Shown one piece after another: positions 10,815 to 20,114 of a DNA stretch of 64,000 nucleotides. Position numbers and translations under genes: made by a program. The stretch comes from Amylibacter sp. (GTDB taxonomy: Bacteria > Pseudomonadota > Alphaproteobacteria > Rhodobacterales > Rhodobacteraceae). Numbering within the stretch: the stretch's first letter is position 1; every line of letters begins with the position of its first letter. The DNA lies in assembly GCA_021775355.1 (NCBI GenBank), contig JAJFHZ010000013.1, forward strand, positions 62,001 through 126,000, written 5' to 3'. The notes beneath the pieces are model-generated. The model did no database searches. It was not told the origin of the DNA and saw only the letters and a program-made list of their open reading frames with translations.

Positions 10815-11524
10815 ACCCGCACCGCTATAAACTGGGCAATCCATTCAGCGACCGCCCCTTCATGGGTCGGTTGCTGTAATGAATTTATAGCATCATCGAC
10901 ATGACCATTGCCGATACGCGCGCGTCTTGTATTATAAAGCTCATGCGCAAATTCTTTTGTGTGCTCAGGGTGCGGTTGAAGGGTCAGGATATTTGTACCG
11001 ATCATAGTGATTGCATTGGGACAGAAGTCCGAACCGGCGAGCACAGTAGTGTCCGGGGCAGTTTGTACGACCTGATCCATGTGCGAAACCAGTAGCCCAA
11101 CTCTATCAAAACGGGGATTCATCCAGTCCATGCACAGGGCGACATTATATTCATGCACACCAATGCCCCAACCCTTGGTAGATTTTTCAACCTTTCCACC
11201 AAAAATTTGATGTAACAATTGATGCCCGAAACAGATCCCGACAATCGGTTGCATTAGCGGGATATCGGCCAGAAAATCAGATAATGCCTTGATCCATGGA
11301 TCGGCATCCAACACGCTGGATGAACTGCCACTGATAATGTAAGCATCACAAGCATCCGGCGCAGACGGAATTTCACCGTTATAAGTCTGATACGCCTGAT
11401 AGGAAAATCTACCGGATGTGGTCAACAACATACGCTCAAACCAGCTGGTATATGCGCCATGCGCTGCAAGACCAGGGCTATTCATGCCTGTTTCGAGGAT
11501 ACCTATTTTTATACCTTTAGTCAC
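10811..11524 (-). CDS. Class I glutamine amidotransferase-like protein
   Basis: This is a single GATase1 domain of about 237 residues. The nucleophile elbow is VGICFGHQLL (cysteine near residue 97) and the His/Glu of the triad lie in QPHPEHTKEF. Similar stand-alone proteins are annotated as GMP-synthase-like or gamma-glutamyl hydrolases acting on polyamines or related compounds; no synthetase domain is present and the substrate is unknown. The GTG at 11524 has AAGGTG a few bases upstream and directly precedes the conserved KIGILETG strand. Earlier candidates are ATG 11560 and TTG 11569, which would add a non-conserved leader. It converges on putA with a 4-base overlap. Confidence 0.78.
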   Translation of the reverse strand: MTKGIKIGILETGMNSPGLAAHGAYTSWFERMLLTTSGRFSYQAYQTYNGEIPSAPDACDAYIISGSSSSVLDADPWIKALSDFLADIPLMQPIVGICFGHQLLHQIFGGKVEKSTKGWGIGVHEYNVALCMDWMNPRFDRVGLLVSHMDQVVQTAPDTTVLAGSDFCPNAITMIGTNILTLQPHPEHTKEFAHELYNTRRARIGNGHVDDAINSLQQPTHEGAVAEWIAQFIAVRV

Positions 11525-11687
11525 GAAACACCTTTTTGACAAACCTTGCGATAAACCCATTAACCCCAACCGTTAATATTAAATTCCACTTGTTGCCAAC
11601 ATAGTTTTGGAAAAGCTGTCATAAATCTGTTACATTCAGCACATAAAAACTACCCTATCAAATGGATGAAAAATTGAAAGTAATGCC

Positions 11688-12383
11688 ATGACCAAAGGTG
11701 GCCCAAAAGTTCTGGTTATAGAAGACGAACCTTCACAGCTGGAATTGCTGAGTTATAACCTGGATGTCGAAGGTTATGACGTCTACAAAGCCGAAACCGG
11801 TGAAGAAGGTCTGTTGATCCTGCATGAGGTGGAGATTGATCTGATTTTACTGGATTGGATGCTGCCGCAAACATCCGGTCTGGAAATTTGCCGCCAAATC
11901 AAACGCGGAAAATTCACCAAATCCATCCCTATCATTATGCTGACCGCACGCGGCGAAGAGGATGACAAGGTACGCGGTCTGGACACAGGCGCCAACGATT
12001 ACATCGTCAAACCCTATTCTATCAAAGAGCTGCTTGCGCGTGTACGGGCAGGCCTGCGCAATTCCAAGGGCGGTTTGGGTGTAAATATGTTGACTTATGA
12101 ACAAATCACAATGGATCTGACCCGTCATGTGGTCAGCATTGGGGACAAGGTGATCCACCTTGGCCCACTGGAATTTAAACTGCTGCGCATCCTGATAGAG
12201 GCCCCTGCCCGTGTGTTTTCACGTGACCAGCTTTTGGAACGGGTTTGGAGCAATTCGCTAGAGGTAGAAACCCGCACCGTGGACGTCCATATCGGGCGGC
12301 TGCGCAAACAACTGAATGCGGTGGCCAACGCTGAATATATTCGCACCGTGCGCGGTTTTGGATATTCATTGGATAAGGCTTAA
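11688..12383 (+). CDS. phoB: PhoB-like OmpR-family response regulator
   Basis: The 231-residue protein has a receiver domain (about 7-120) with acidic pocket E12/D13, phosphorylation site D56 in LILLDWMLP, T86 and K108, followed by an OmpR/PhoB winged-helix domain (about 135-230, with VDVHIGRLRKQL and IRTVRGFGYSL). Among response regulators the sequence is closest in pattern to PhoB, which activates phosphate-starvation genes, but no PhoR kinase, pst or phoU gene is adjacent. The gene symbol is therefore a likely, not proven, assignment. Its last 4 bases overlap the stop of the convergent hemF gene. Confidence 0.78.
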   Translation: MTKGGPKVLVIEDEPSQLELLSYNLDVEGYDVYKAETGEEGLLILHEVEIDLILLDWMLPQTSGLEICRQIKRGKFTKSIPIIMLTARGEEDDKVRGLDTGANDYIVKPYSIKELLARVRAGLRNSKGGLGVNMLTYEQITMDLTRHVVSIGDKVIHLGPLEFKLLRILIEAPARVFSRDQLLERVWSNSLEVETRTVDVHIGRLRKQLNAVANAEYIRTVRGFGYSLDKA

Positions 12384-13267
12384 GGCCACTTCGCCACGGG
12401 TGGCATCGACATCAGCACAGCTTCGGGATCATGGCCAGATTGCAGGCCGAAATGTGTACCGCGATCATAAACCAGATTGAACTCTGCATAACGGCCACGC
12501 TTGATCAGTTGTACATCGCGGTCGGTATCCGTCCACGGCTCATCACGGCGTTTTCGGGTAATGGGCAGGAATGCGTCCAGAAATGCGCGGCCCACGTCTT
12601 GGGTAAAAGCAAAATCGGCATCCCAGTTGCCCGTAGCGTGGTCGTCAAAAAAGATACCGCCAACCCCGCGTGGTTCATTACGATGCTTGATCATGAAATA
12701 TTCATCGGCCCATTCTTTGAACTTTGGGTAGTAAGCAGGGTCATGTTGATCGCAAGCCTTGCGTAGAACATCATGGAAAAACGCGGTGTCTTCGGCAACT
12801 GCAACCATCGGGGTCAGATCCGCCCCGCCACCGAACCAACTGGCGCCGGGTGTCCAGAACATACGCGTGTTCATATGCACTGCTGGGGTTTTCGGGCTGT
12901 TCATGTGGGCGACAAGCGATACACCGGACGCCCAGAATATCGGGTTATCTTCCAGACCGGGGATGTTTTTTCGGGCCGCCATTGCCTTGATCATCATCGG
13001 TGACAGCGTACCATGCACGGTCGAGATATTAACGCCGACCTTTTCAAACAAGCGGCCACCGCGCATCACCGACATTAGCCCACCGCCACCATCTCCATCG
13101 GTACCGCGTGTGGTTTTACGCAGTTCAAACCGACCCGCAGGTTTATCCGCATATGGCCCCGTGACCTGTTCATCTTCAAGCAGTTCGAAGGCGTTGCAAA
13201 TGTTATTGCGCAGTTCTTCAAACCAGCGCGATGCGGTGTCTTTGCGATTTTGTGCATCTGCCAGCAT
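12380..13267 (-). CDS. hemF: Oxygen-dependent coproporphyrinogen III oxidase
   Basis: The 295-residue enzyme converts coproporphyrinogen III to protoporphyrinogen IX in haem synthesis. Family signatures are GTLSPMMIKAMAARKN, FWTPGASWFGGGADLTP, GVGGIFFDDH and FNLVYDRGTHFGLQSG. The ATG at 13267 has GGAGAG upstream and gives the usual length; a longer frame to 13369 would add 34 residues without family similarity. It is convergent with the PhoB-like gene (4-base overlap) and divergent from the GNAT gene. Confidence 0.95.
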   Translation of the reverse strand: MLADAQNRKDTASRWFEELRNNICNAFELLEDEQVTGPYADKPAGRFELRKTTRGTDGDGGGGLMSVMRGGRLFEKVGVNISTVHGTLSPMMIKAMAARKNIPGLEDNPIFWASGVSLVAHMNSPKTPAVHMNTRMFWTPGASWFGGGADLTPMVAVAEDTAFFHDVLRKACDQHDPAYYPKFKEWADEYFMIKHRNEPRGVGGIFFDDHATGNWDADFAFTQDVGRAFLDAFLPITRKRRDEPWTDTDRDVQLIKRGRYAEFNLVYDRGTHFGLQSGHDPEAVLMSMPPVAKWP

Positions 13268-13430
13268 GAGGGTCTCTCCGAATGAGGATGATTTAATCCT
13301 GATTACTGAAATCAAAGCGGGTTTGCCAGCAAGAAAAGGTGAAAACCCACCGCTGTCTAAAATTTTCAAAAGTATATTAAACTGTATGTTTCCCTGATTG
13401 CTGGTAGGCTGTATGTTTTATGGGGGTAAC

Positions 13431-14222
13431 ATGGCCGAATATTTTGGTGACAACCACATCGTCGCGTTGCAAAAAGCCATACGCGCACGCGCCGAGATAT
13501 TTGCCGAACAACCACTTTTGGCCAATGGCGGTAGAATCCTGAATATCCTCGATCCTGATAGTTATGGATGGGACAATGTGCGCGCAGATGCTGAACGTGA
13601 CGGGTTTATTGGCCTAACCATGGTTGATCGGGATAAAACCCTTACACGATTGGCCAAGGAATTCGGTTCAGATATGGAATTCCCCTATTGGGAAGCCTTT
13701 ACCGGATCGCCGTGTGATGTTGTCCCAGCTTGTGAGAAAATCGTTAACGGCTACGCCTTCCCGGATGGGTGGACACTGACCAGCCTGACCCATCCGGATG
13801 AAGAGACTATCGATCAATCTCAACAACTTAACCAAGCGACCGGCGTTGCACCGACACCTGCCTATTATCTGCGCGGGGATCATTTGCCTTCCGTTCTTAC
13901 CTGCCTGCGAGATACACAAAACACGTTGATTGCCTGTGCATCTGCCACAATGCGGTATCATCCTGACGGGCCTCTTTCCGGTTGGTTGTTTGCAGGCGCA
14001 GTTTCGGTCAGCCCCGATCACCGTCGAAAAGGTTTGGGCGTTACGGTAAACGCAAAACTTCTTTGCGACAGCCACAAAGCATTCAGTTGGAATACTGTAC
14101 TGGAACAGGCCAAAGCCGACAATGCTGCATCTGTCGGCATGATAACACGTTGTGGGCTATGCCAAATGCCCGGATTGGCCACCATAGTCGTTAATATGAC
14201 CGGTGGTTATTTAACGAAATAA
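13431..14222 (+). CDS. GNAT-family N-acetyltransferase
   Basis: The protein of about 263 residues has an unrecognised N-terminal half and a C-terminal GNAT fold. The acetyl-CoA-binding strand and loop read FAGAVSVSPDHRRKGLGVTV, matching the Q/RxxGxG/A pattern. The acceptor substrate is unknown. The ATG at 13431 follows GGGGGTAAC and is preferred over an upstream codon at 13398. It stands alone between hemF (divergent) and the ACT-domain gene (convergent). Confidence 0.7.
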   Translation: MAEYFGDNHIVALQKAIRARAEIFAEQPLLANGGRILNILDPDSYGWDNVRADAERDGFIGLTMVDRDKTLTRLAKEFGSDMEFPYWEAFTGSPCDVVPACEKIVNGYAFPDGWTLTSLTHPDEETIDQSQQLNQATGVAPTPAYYLRGDHLPSVLTCLRDTQNTLIACASATMRYHPDGPLSGWLFAGAVSVSPDHRRKGLGVTVNAKLLCDSHKAFSWNTVLEQAKADNAASVGMITRCGLCQMPGLATIVVNMTGGYLTK

Positions 14223-14258
14223 CCCTAAATGTTTGGCCAAATGCGCCTTTGCCCTAAG

Positions 14259-14657
14259 CTAAGCTTCATCCGCTAATGTTTGCAAAATACGCAGCGCATC
14301 ATCCTGTCGCCCGTCTGGTACAAACAAATGATCATGGTAAAAGCCCGATACCGGGTTCACACCCATGTTCTCTTTCGCAAGTTCTTTGGTAATGCGTGCA
14401 AGGAACCCAACGGCTTCAAGAGAGGAATGAATTTCAAGGGTAATCATACGGCAGGGAAATTCATAGTCCAAAGCTGCCGCCTCGGCCTCTTCTTTGGTTA
14501 ATATCAGGGTTGTACCTTCTGCTTCCATAAACATCATGCGCGGTTCTAACATCGTTGGAATCGCATGATTTTTCAATGTCACGAAAACATATATACCATC
14601 CACAAGTTTCGTCTTCATCGACGATAGCAGCACACCAAGATTTGTCTCACCAACCAT
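14259..14657 (-). CDS. ACT-domain protein
   Basis: The 132-residue protein has two ACT-like halves: an N-terminal segment with IYVFVTL and a C-terminal segment with EAVGFLARITKELAKENMGVNPVSGFYHDHLFV. Such small ACT proteins are conserved in alphaproteobacteria and probably bind an amino acid or related ligand, but no reaction is known. It follows the enoyl-CoA hydratase gene by 23 bases on the same strand, so it may be the last gene of the carnitine operon. Confidence 0.72.
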   Translation of the reverse strand: MVGETNLGVLLSSMKTKLVDGIYVFVTLKNHAIPTMLEPRMMFMEAEGTTLILTKEEAEAAALDYEFPCRMITLEIHSSLEAVGFLARITKELAKENMGVNPVSGFYHDHLFVPDGRQDDALRILQTLADEA

Positions 14658-14680
14658 TTACGCCCTCTTTCAATGCGGCC

Positions 14681-15466
14681 TTAACGCCCCTTCCAAACCG
14701 GATCACGTTTTTCGGCGAATGCTTTGGCCCCTTCCAACTGATCTTCTGACGTATATAACGTTTTGACGGTGGGAAATTCGCTGTGCGTCATCATTTTCAA
14801 CGCGTCATTGAACTTCATGTTTTCAGCTTCGCGCACAACTTCCTTGATCGCGGCATAGACCAATGGCGGGCCTGACGCCAGAAGTGCCGCCATTTCGCGA
14901 GCCTTTGACATCAGGTCAGCGGCGGGATGGATATGGTTGACAAAGCCCCAACGTGCGGCCTCTTCCACGTCCAGCCAACGGCCCGTGAACAACATTTCCA
15001 TCGCGATATGATAGGGGATGCGTTTGGGCAGCTTTAGGGATGCGGCATCGGCCACTGTGCCGGATCGGATTTCGGGCAATGCGAATGAGGCGTGATCAGC
15101 AGCCAGTATAATATCGCACGACAGGGCCAGTTCCAATCCGCCACCGCAACAAATACCATTTACAGCCGCAATTACGGGCTTGTTCATATCGGGCAGTTCC
15201 TGCAAACCGCCAAAGCCGCCAACGCCGTAATCACCATCAACCGCATCACCGTCTGCAGCCGCTTTCAAATCCCACCCGGGGCAGAAGAATTTATCGCCGG
15301 CGCCTGTTACAATCGCCACACGCAGATCAGGGTCATCGCGAAAATCGGCAAAAACATCCCCCATGATACGGCTGGTCGCAAGGTCTATCGCATTGGCTTT
15401 CGGGCGATCAAGTGTCACTTCCAGCACAGCACCGTTGCGTTGGATTTTAATCGGGCTATCCGACAT
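14681..15466 (-). CDS. caiD: Carnitinyl-CoA dehydratase / enoyl-CoA hydratase family (CaiD-like)
   Basis: The crotonase-fold protein of about 261 residues has an oxyanion-hole segment near GDKFFCPGWDLKAAAD, the loop NGICCGGGLELALSCDI, and the glutamate-bearing PEIRSGTVADA. It resembles CaiD, which hydrates crotonobetainyl-CoA to carnitinyl-CoA. Its placement in a run of carnitine genes (CoA ligase and acyl-CoA dehydrogenase just upstream) supports that role, although a general enoyl-CoA hydratase cannot be excluded. Two ATGs occur in tandem; the second (15466) has better spacing from AGGAG. The start overlaps the end of the CoA-ligase gene, implying coupled translation. Confidence 0.8.
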   Translation of the reverse strand: MSDSPIKIQRNGAVLEVTLDRPKANAIDLATSRIMGDVFADFRDDPDLRVAIVTGAGDKFFCPGWDLKAAADGDAVDGDYGVGGFGGLQELPDMNKPVIAAVNGICCGGGLELALSCDIILAADHASFALPEIRSGTVADAASLKLPKRIPYHIAMEMLFTGRWLDVEEAARWGFVNHIHPAADLMSKAREMAALLASGPPLVYAAIKEVVREAENMKFNDALKMMTHSEFPTVKTLYTSEDQLEGAKAFAEKRDPVWKGR

Positions 15467-17504
15467 CATATTCTCCTAATCTGATCAAGGCATCAGCCGC
15501 AATCGCAGTTTGCGGCGTACATAAAAGCGGATTGATCTCTGCCTCTTCTATACGTCCCGCATGTTCCATAACATAACGTTGTAGCGCCATGATCGCGTCA
15601 ACAATAGCACTAATGTTTGCAGCAGGTTGGCCCCGAAAACCGTTCAGCAACTTAGCGATCCGCAATTGCCCCAAAGCCTGTTCGACATCCGCAGCATTGC
15701 TCGGCACCAACAACGACATACTATCGGCCAAGAGTTCCGTCAAAACACCCCCGGCTGCAATGGTCAAAACATAGCCATGTGCAGGATCGAGAACCACGCC
15801 GACCAGCAATTCCGCCACAGTATTCGTGACCATTTCTTCGACCAGAAAACAATCCGTGGGCATAGCCTTTGCAGCGTTGACAACATCCACCGCATTCGCA
15901 AGGTTCAAAACCACGGCACCTGCTTCTGATTTGTGCGCAATACCCTGCCCCTTCAACACCACGGGAAACCCGATTTTATCAGCAGCTCGCCCTGCTTCAT
16001 CAGTTGTAGATGCGACAAACGATTGCGGGGTCTGAACCCCATATGCGTTTAAAGACGTTTTGGCGTCAGCTTCAGTCAATGTTATTACATTTCCTGCGGT
16101 CTTAGGTTTCAAAACAGGTGAACAAATTTCATGGGTACCCCCACAAAAAACCGCCGCTTCAATGGCAGCCAGCGTTTCGTCCAAACCGTAAAACGGCACG
16201 ATACCGCGGGCGACCAAATCGGTGGCAACATCTTCGGGCATATTTTCGGGTAATGACGCCGTTATCGCCATTGGCAGGCCCGAGGCTTTGGCAGCCGCTT
16301 CCACCCCTTCGATCACCCCATCCCATTCGGACAGATCGCAGCGGTCAGCCCGTGGAAAATCGCAAATCAGAACACCAAGGGCCAGATGCGTATCCATCAT
16401 TGCGGTAAAAGCTTTGGCTAGCGCATTTGGATCACCCCATATATAAGTATGATAATCCAAAGGGTTGGCAAGCTTAACCATCGGGCCAAGGGCTGCGCGC
16501 AGATTATCACATTGGCTAAGAGTCAAGTCGGGAAAGGTTATATCGCGCCCAACGGCACTGTCTGCCATCAAGCTTGCCTCACCGCCTGAACAGGACATAG
16601 AGGCAATATTATTCGAGGCCAGTGGCCCAGCAACATGCAACAGTTTCAAGCTTTCCAATAGTTCCGGCAAGGAAGTAACTTGTGCTATTCCAAGCCGCCG
16701 GAACAGGGCCATTGCCCCCGCTTCACTACCTGCCAAAGACGCGGTATGTGAAATGGTCGCTGCTTGCGCCTGATCCGATTTTCCAACTTTCAGCACAACG
16801 ATCGATTTGCCCAGTTTCCACGCCGTTGCTGCCAATGTTTCAAAACTTCGCAGATCGTCAATACCCTCAACATGCAACCCAAGGGCGGTCACACGCGGGT
16901 CGGCAAGTAATGCCGCACCGATATCCGACAGGCCAGTTTGCGCCTGATTGCCTGCGGTTACAACATATGCGATGGGCAATCCGCGTCGCTGCATGGTGAT
17001 GTTAATCGCGATGTTTGACGATTGCGTAATGATCGCCACGCCTGTTTTCACCTGCACCCCACCATGCTGGTCAGGCCATAAAAGTGCGCCATCCAGATAA
17101 TTGACAAAGCCATAACAATTGGGGCCGATAATGGTCATATCGCCCGCCGCGTCCAGTAATTGCGCTTGCAGATCGGCACCATCCGCATCTTCACCCATCG
17201 CTTCCAGATAACCGCTGGCAAAACAGACGGCCCCGCCTGCCCCCATGGCGCACAATTCACGCACAACTGCGATAGTCGCAACACGGTTGATACCGATGAA
17301 ACACGCATCCGGGGCTTCCGGCAGGTCAGAAACCGCCCGAAAACACGGCACCCCTTGAATAGTGTCTTTTGATGGGTGGATAGGATAAATTGCACCTGAA
17401 AACCCGAATTCCTTACACTTCGCGATTACATTTTCACACCACGTACCACCGCCGACAACAGCTATACTTTTGGGGCGAAAAAGACGGTCTAATCCTGTCG
17501 CCAT
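15456..17504 (-). CDS. ADP-forming-type acyl-CoA synthetase (CoA-binding plus ATP-grasp), probable betaine:CoA ligase
   Basis: The 682-residue protein has an N-terminal CoA-binding Rossmann domain (PKSIAVVGGGTWCENV), succinyl-CoA-ligase-like domains with the phospho-histidine region ISHTASLAGSEAG, and a C-terminal ATP-grasp domain with VVLKGQGIAHKSEAGAVVLNL and EINPLL. This is the layout of single-chain NDP-forming acyl-CoA synthetases. Within a carnitine gene set the likely substrate is gamma-butyrobetaine, crotonobetaine or carnitine, taking the place of the AMP-forming CaiC. That substrate is inferred from context only. It lies directly after the acyl-CoA dehydrogenase gene with no gap. 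Confidence 0.82.
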   Translation of the reverse strand: MATGLDRLFRPKSIAVVGGGTWCENVIAKCKEFGFSGAIYPIHPSKDTIQGVPCFRAVSDLPEAPDACFIGINRVATIAVVRELCAMGAGGAVCFASGYLEAMGEDADGADLQAQLLDAAGDMTIIGPNCYGFVNYLDGALLWPDQHGGVQVKTGVAIITQSSNIAINITMQRRGLPIAYVVTAGNQAQTGLSDIGAALLADPRVTALGLHVEGIDDLRSFETLAATAWKLGKSIVVLKVGKSDQAQAATISHTASLAGSEAGAMALFRRLGIAQVTSLPELLESLKLLHVAGPLASNNIASMSCSGGEASLMADSAVGRDITFPDLTLSQCDNLRAALGPMVKLANPLDYHTYIWGDPNALAKAFTAMMDTHLALGVLICDFPRADRCDLSEWDGVIEGVEAAAKASGLPMAITASLPENMPEDVATDLVARGIVPFYGLDETLAAIEAAVFCGGTHEICSPVLKPKTAGNVITLTEADAKTSLNAYGVQTPQSFVASTTDEAGRAADKIGFPVVLKGQGIAHKSEAGAVVLNLANAVDVVNAAKAMPTDCFLVEEMVTNTVAELLVGVVLDPAHGYVLTIAAGGVLTELLADSMSLLVPSNAADVEQALGQLRIAKLLNGFRGQPAANISAIVDAIMALQRYVMEHAGRIEEAEINPLLCTPQTAIAADALIRLGEYDVG

Positions 17505-18665
17505 TTATGCCCCCAACGGACGCAGCAGTTCACGGCTGATAATGTGACGCTGAATTTCCGATGTACCGTCCCATATGCGTTCGACCCGCGCATCACGCCA
17601 GAAGCGTTCAATGGGGAAATCATCCATCAGCCCCATACCGCCATAGATCTGTAAAGTCGCGTCAGTCACACGCGCCAACATTTCGCTGGCGTATAGTTTG
17701 GCACTGGCAATTTCACGATTGGCGGGCAGGTTCTGATCCAACCGCCATGCGGCGGCCAGTGTAAGCCAGTCAGCCGCATCAATTTCGGTGATCATATCGG
17801 CGACTTGAAAGCCGATACCCTGAAATTTACCGATTTGCTGTCCGAACTGCTTGCGTTCAGCCGCATAATTCAACGCATAGTCAAAACAACGCCGCGCACG
17901 GCCCACAGACATGGTAGCCACCGTGATGCGCGTGGCGTAAAGCCATTCATTCATCACCGCAAAACCGCCATCGACCTGCCCCAATACTTGTGCTTGTGGC
18001 AATCTGCAATCATCGAAATCCAGAATACAATTTTTGTATCCTTTGTGACTAACCGAGTTATAACCCTGCCGCACATCAAAGCCTTTTGTGCCACGATCAA
18101 CCAGAAATGTGGTGATACGCTTCTTTGGACCACGCGGAGTTTCATCAATGCCTGTTGCCACAAAAACAATAAAGAAATCAGCATGTTCTGCACCGGATAT
18201 AAAGTGCTTTGAGCCATTGACAATCCAATCATCACCGTCCTTGACCGCTGAACATTTCATGCCGCGCACATCACTGCCCGCATCCGGTTCAGTCATTGCC
18301 AATGCATCCATGCGCTCACCACGTACTGCCGGCATAAGGTAGCGTTCAATCTGATCGCCCTTGCAGGCCATCAAAATATTTTGCGGGCGGCCAAAAAAGT
18401 GGTTCAACGCCATAGAGCCACGGCCCAATTCACGCTCTACAAGCGCAAATTCAACATGACTTAAACCAGCACCCCCTACAGATTCAGGGAAATTACAGGC
18501 GTAAAACCCCAAATCCAGAGTTTTCTGTTTGATTTCTTGTGCAACGTCTTTGGGCACAATACCTGTACGTTCCACCTCTTGCTCATGCGGGTAAATTTCA
18601 TTTTCGACAAAACTGCACACGGTTTTGACGATCATATCTTGTTCTTCTGTCAGCCCGAAATGCAT
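17505..18665 (-). CDS. Acyl-CoA dehydrogenase, probable gamma-butyrobetainyl-CoA (CaiA-like) dehydrogenase
   Basis: The 386-residue flavoprotein has the acyl-CoA dehydrogenase fold: an N-terminal helical domain, the FAD/substrate motif AMTEPDAGSDVRGMKC, the central strand ending NGSKHFISGAEHADFF, and the C-terminal QIYGGMGLMDDFPIERFWRD. CaiA of enterobacteria interconverts crotonobetainyl-CoA and gamma-butyrobetainyl-CoA, and gene context suggests the oxidative direction here. It lies 2 bases after the carnitine dehydrogenase gene in the same operon. A dehydrogenase for another short acyl-CoA is the alternative. Confidence 0.83.
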   Translation of the reverse strand: MHFGLTEEQDMIVKTVCSFVENEIYPHEQEVERTGIVPKDVAQEIKQKTLDLGFYACNFPESVGGAGLSHVEFALVERELGRGSMALNHFFGRPQNILMACKGDQIERYLMPAVRGERMDALAMTEPDAGSDVRGMKCSAVKDGDDWIVNGSKHFISGAEHADFFIVFVATGIDETPRGPKKRITTFLVDRGTKGFDVRQGYNSVSHKGYKNCILDFDDCRLPQAQVLGQVDGGFAVMNEWLYATRITVATMSVGRARRCFDYALNYAAERKQFGQQIGKFQGIGFQVADMITEIDAADWLTLAAAWRLDQNLPANREIASAKLYASEMLARVTDATLQIYGGMGLMDDFPIERFWRDARVERIWDGTSEIQRHIISRELLRPLGA

Positions 18666-18667
18666 CT

Positions 18668-20104
18668 CTAACTCCTTTTTTCGCGTGGATCAGGCAGGGC
18701 AGCATGCGCCCTGGCCGCCGCCACGAGCCGTTCCATAACTTCAGGTTCGGGGTCACATGTGCGCCTTGTTTTCAGGCTGACGTGCAACATGAAATGATCA
18801 CTCGTTGCCAATAATGTTCCGTCTTCTGCAAACATGCGATGATGGACTTTCAACTTTTTGCCCTCGCCCAATATGATTTGCGATTGCACGGTGATCATTT
18901 GGCCCGCATGGGCTTCGGCAATGTACTGGCAGCTTAAATCAACGGTGAAATAGCTAAATCCACTGGCGATATAGTCCGCATCCGCACCTATCTGCACCAT
19001 GACATGATCCACGGCTAGCGAGAATACTTCGGCATAACGGCTTTCGTTCATGTGCCCGTTGTAATCTGTCCAACTGACCGGAACCATGCGTTCTGCACTT
19101 TGAATTGGCTTGGAAAAATCCGGTGTAACAGTCTGTTTAATCGACGATTGATGCGCATTTATCAAGGCACCCGCAGCACTGTCCTGGCTACGTAATGCAC
19201 GCATCATGGCAACCAGATTATTATCACGTTTTTGTTCCAATTCACGGATCGTCAGATGGCCGGATTGGGCATCCGACTGATCCGCAATCATTGCAACCAA
19301 TTCATCCGTCAATTCGGGCACATCCATCAGTTTCGTCCACGGCCACTGCAAACACGGGCCGAATTGATCAATGAAATGTTTCATGCCCGCTTCACCACCC
19401 GCAATACGGTAGGTTTCAAACAGGCCCATTTGCGCCCAACGCAGACCAAAACCGTAACGAATGGCATCGTCGATTTCATCTGTTGTGGCAATGCCATCCT
19501 TGATCAGCCATAAACCTTCGCGCCACACCGCTTCAAGGAAACGATCGGCGATATGGGCATCTATTTCTTTGCGCACATGCAATGGGTACATCCCCAAAGA
19601 GGTCAAAATTTCTTTGGCTTTCGCAACTGCATCCGCGCTGGTTATCGGCGATGGCACCACTTCGATCAAGGGCAGCAGGTACACCGGATTAAACGGATGT
19701 GTCACCATCACCGCGTCGGGGCGGTTCATGCCCACTTGCAGTTCTGACGGTTTAAAACCCGATGTCGATGACCCAATAACGGCATCATGCGGCGCGAAAG
19801 CTTCAATTTGAGCAAAAACCTTGTGTTTAATATCCAAACGTTCAGGCACGCTTTCCTGCACCCAAGCGGCGCTTTTTACGGCTTCCTCCAGAGTGTCACA
19901 AAATGTCAATATACCTTCTGCGGGTAAGGCCACATCATAAAGCATCGGCAAAACACGCCGCGCATTTGCCAGCACTTCACCTATTTTACGTTCGGCTTCC
20001 GGATCAGGGTCAAAAACGTTCACGTTCCAACCGTTTAACAAGAACCGCGCAAGCCAGCCCCCACCAATTACACCACCACCGATAATCGCTGCTGTTTTCG
20101 TCAT
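18668..20104 (-). CDS. lcdH: Carnitine 3-dehydrogenase fused to betainyl-CoA thioesterase
   Basis: This fusion is about 478 residues long. Residues 1-320 form a 3-hydroxyacyl-CoA-dehydrogenase-like NAD enzyme (AAIIGGGVIGGGW at the N-terminus, VQESVPERLDIKHKVF, SSTSGFKPSELQ, HPFNPVYLLPLIEVVP), matching L-carnitine dehydrogenase. From about 335 a hotdog-fold thioesterase follows (VSWTDYNGHMNESRYAEVFS). Fused carnitine dehydrogenase-thioesterases are known in alphaproteobacteria, where the hotdog part hydrolyses betainyl-CoA to glycine betaine. The ATG at 20104 has AGGAA upstream; the longer frame to 20140 adds an unconserved leader. It sits between the short-chain dehydrogenase and acyl-CoA dehydrogenase genes. 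Confidence 0.9.
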   Translation of the reverse strand: MTKTAAIIGGGVIGGGWLARFLLNGWNVNVFDPDPEAERKIGEVLANARRVLPMLYDVALPAEGILTFCDTLEEAVKSAAWVQESVPERLDIKHKVFAQIEAFAPHDAVIGSSTSGFKPSELQVGMNRPDAVMVTHPFNPVYLLPLIEVVPSPITSADAVAKAKEILTSLGMYPLHVRKEIDAHIADRFLEAVWREGLWLIKDGIATTDEIDDAIRYGFGLRWAQMGLFETYRIAGGEAGMKHFIDQFGPCLQWPWTKLMDVPELTDELVAMIADQSDAQSGHLTIRELEQKRDNNLVAMMRALRSQDSAAGALINAHQSSIKQTVTPDFSKPIQSAERMVPVSWTDYNGHMNESRYAEVFSLAVDHVMVQIGADADYIASGFSYFTVDLSCQYIAEAHAGQMITVQSQIILGEGKKLKVHHRMFAEDGTLLATSDHFMLHVSLKTRRTCDPEPEVMERLVAAARAHAALPDPREKRS

Positions 20105-20114
20105 ATTTTCATTC

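Noticed and set aside
12759..13397. 212-codon open frame opposite hemF
   Set aside because: It is a shadow of hemF; the translation is Pro/Ser/Arg-rich without recognisable domains.
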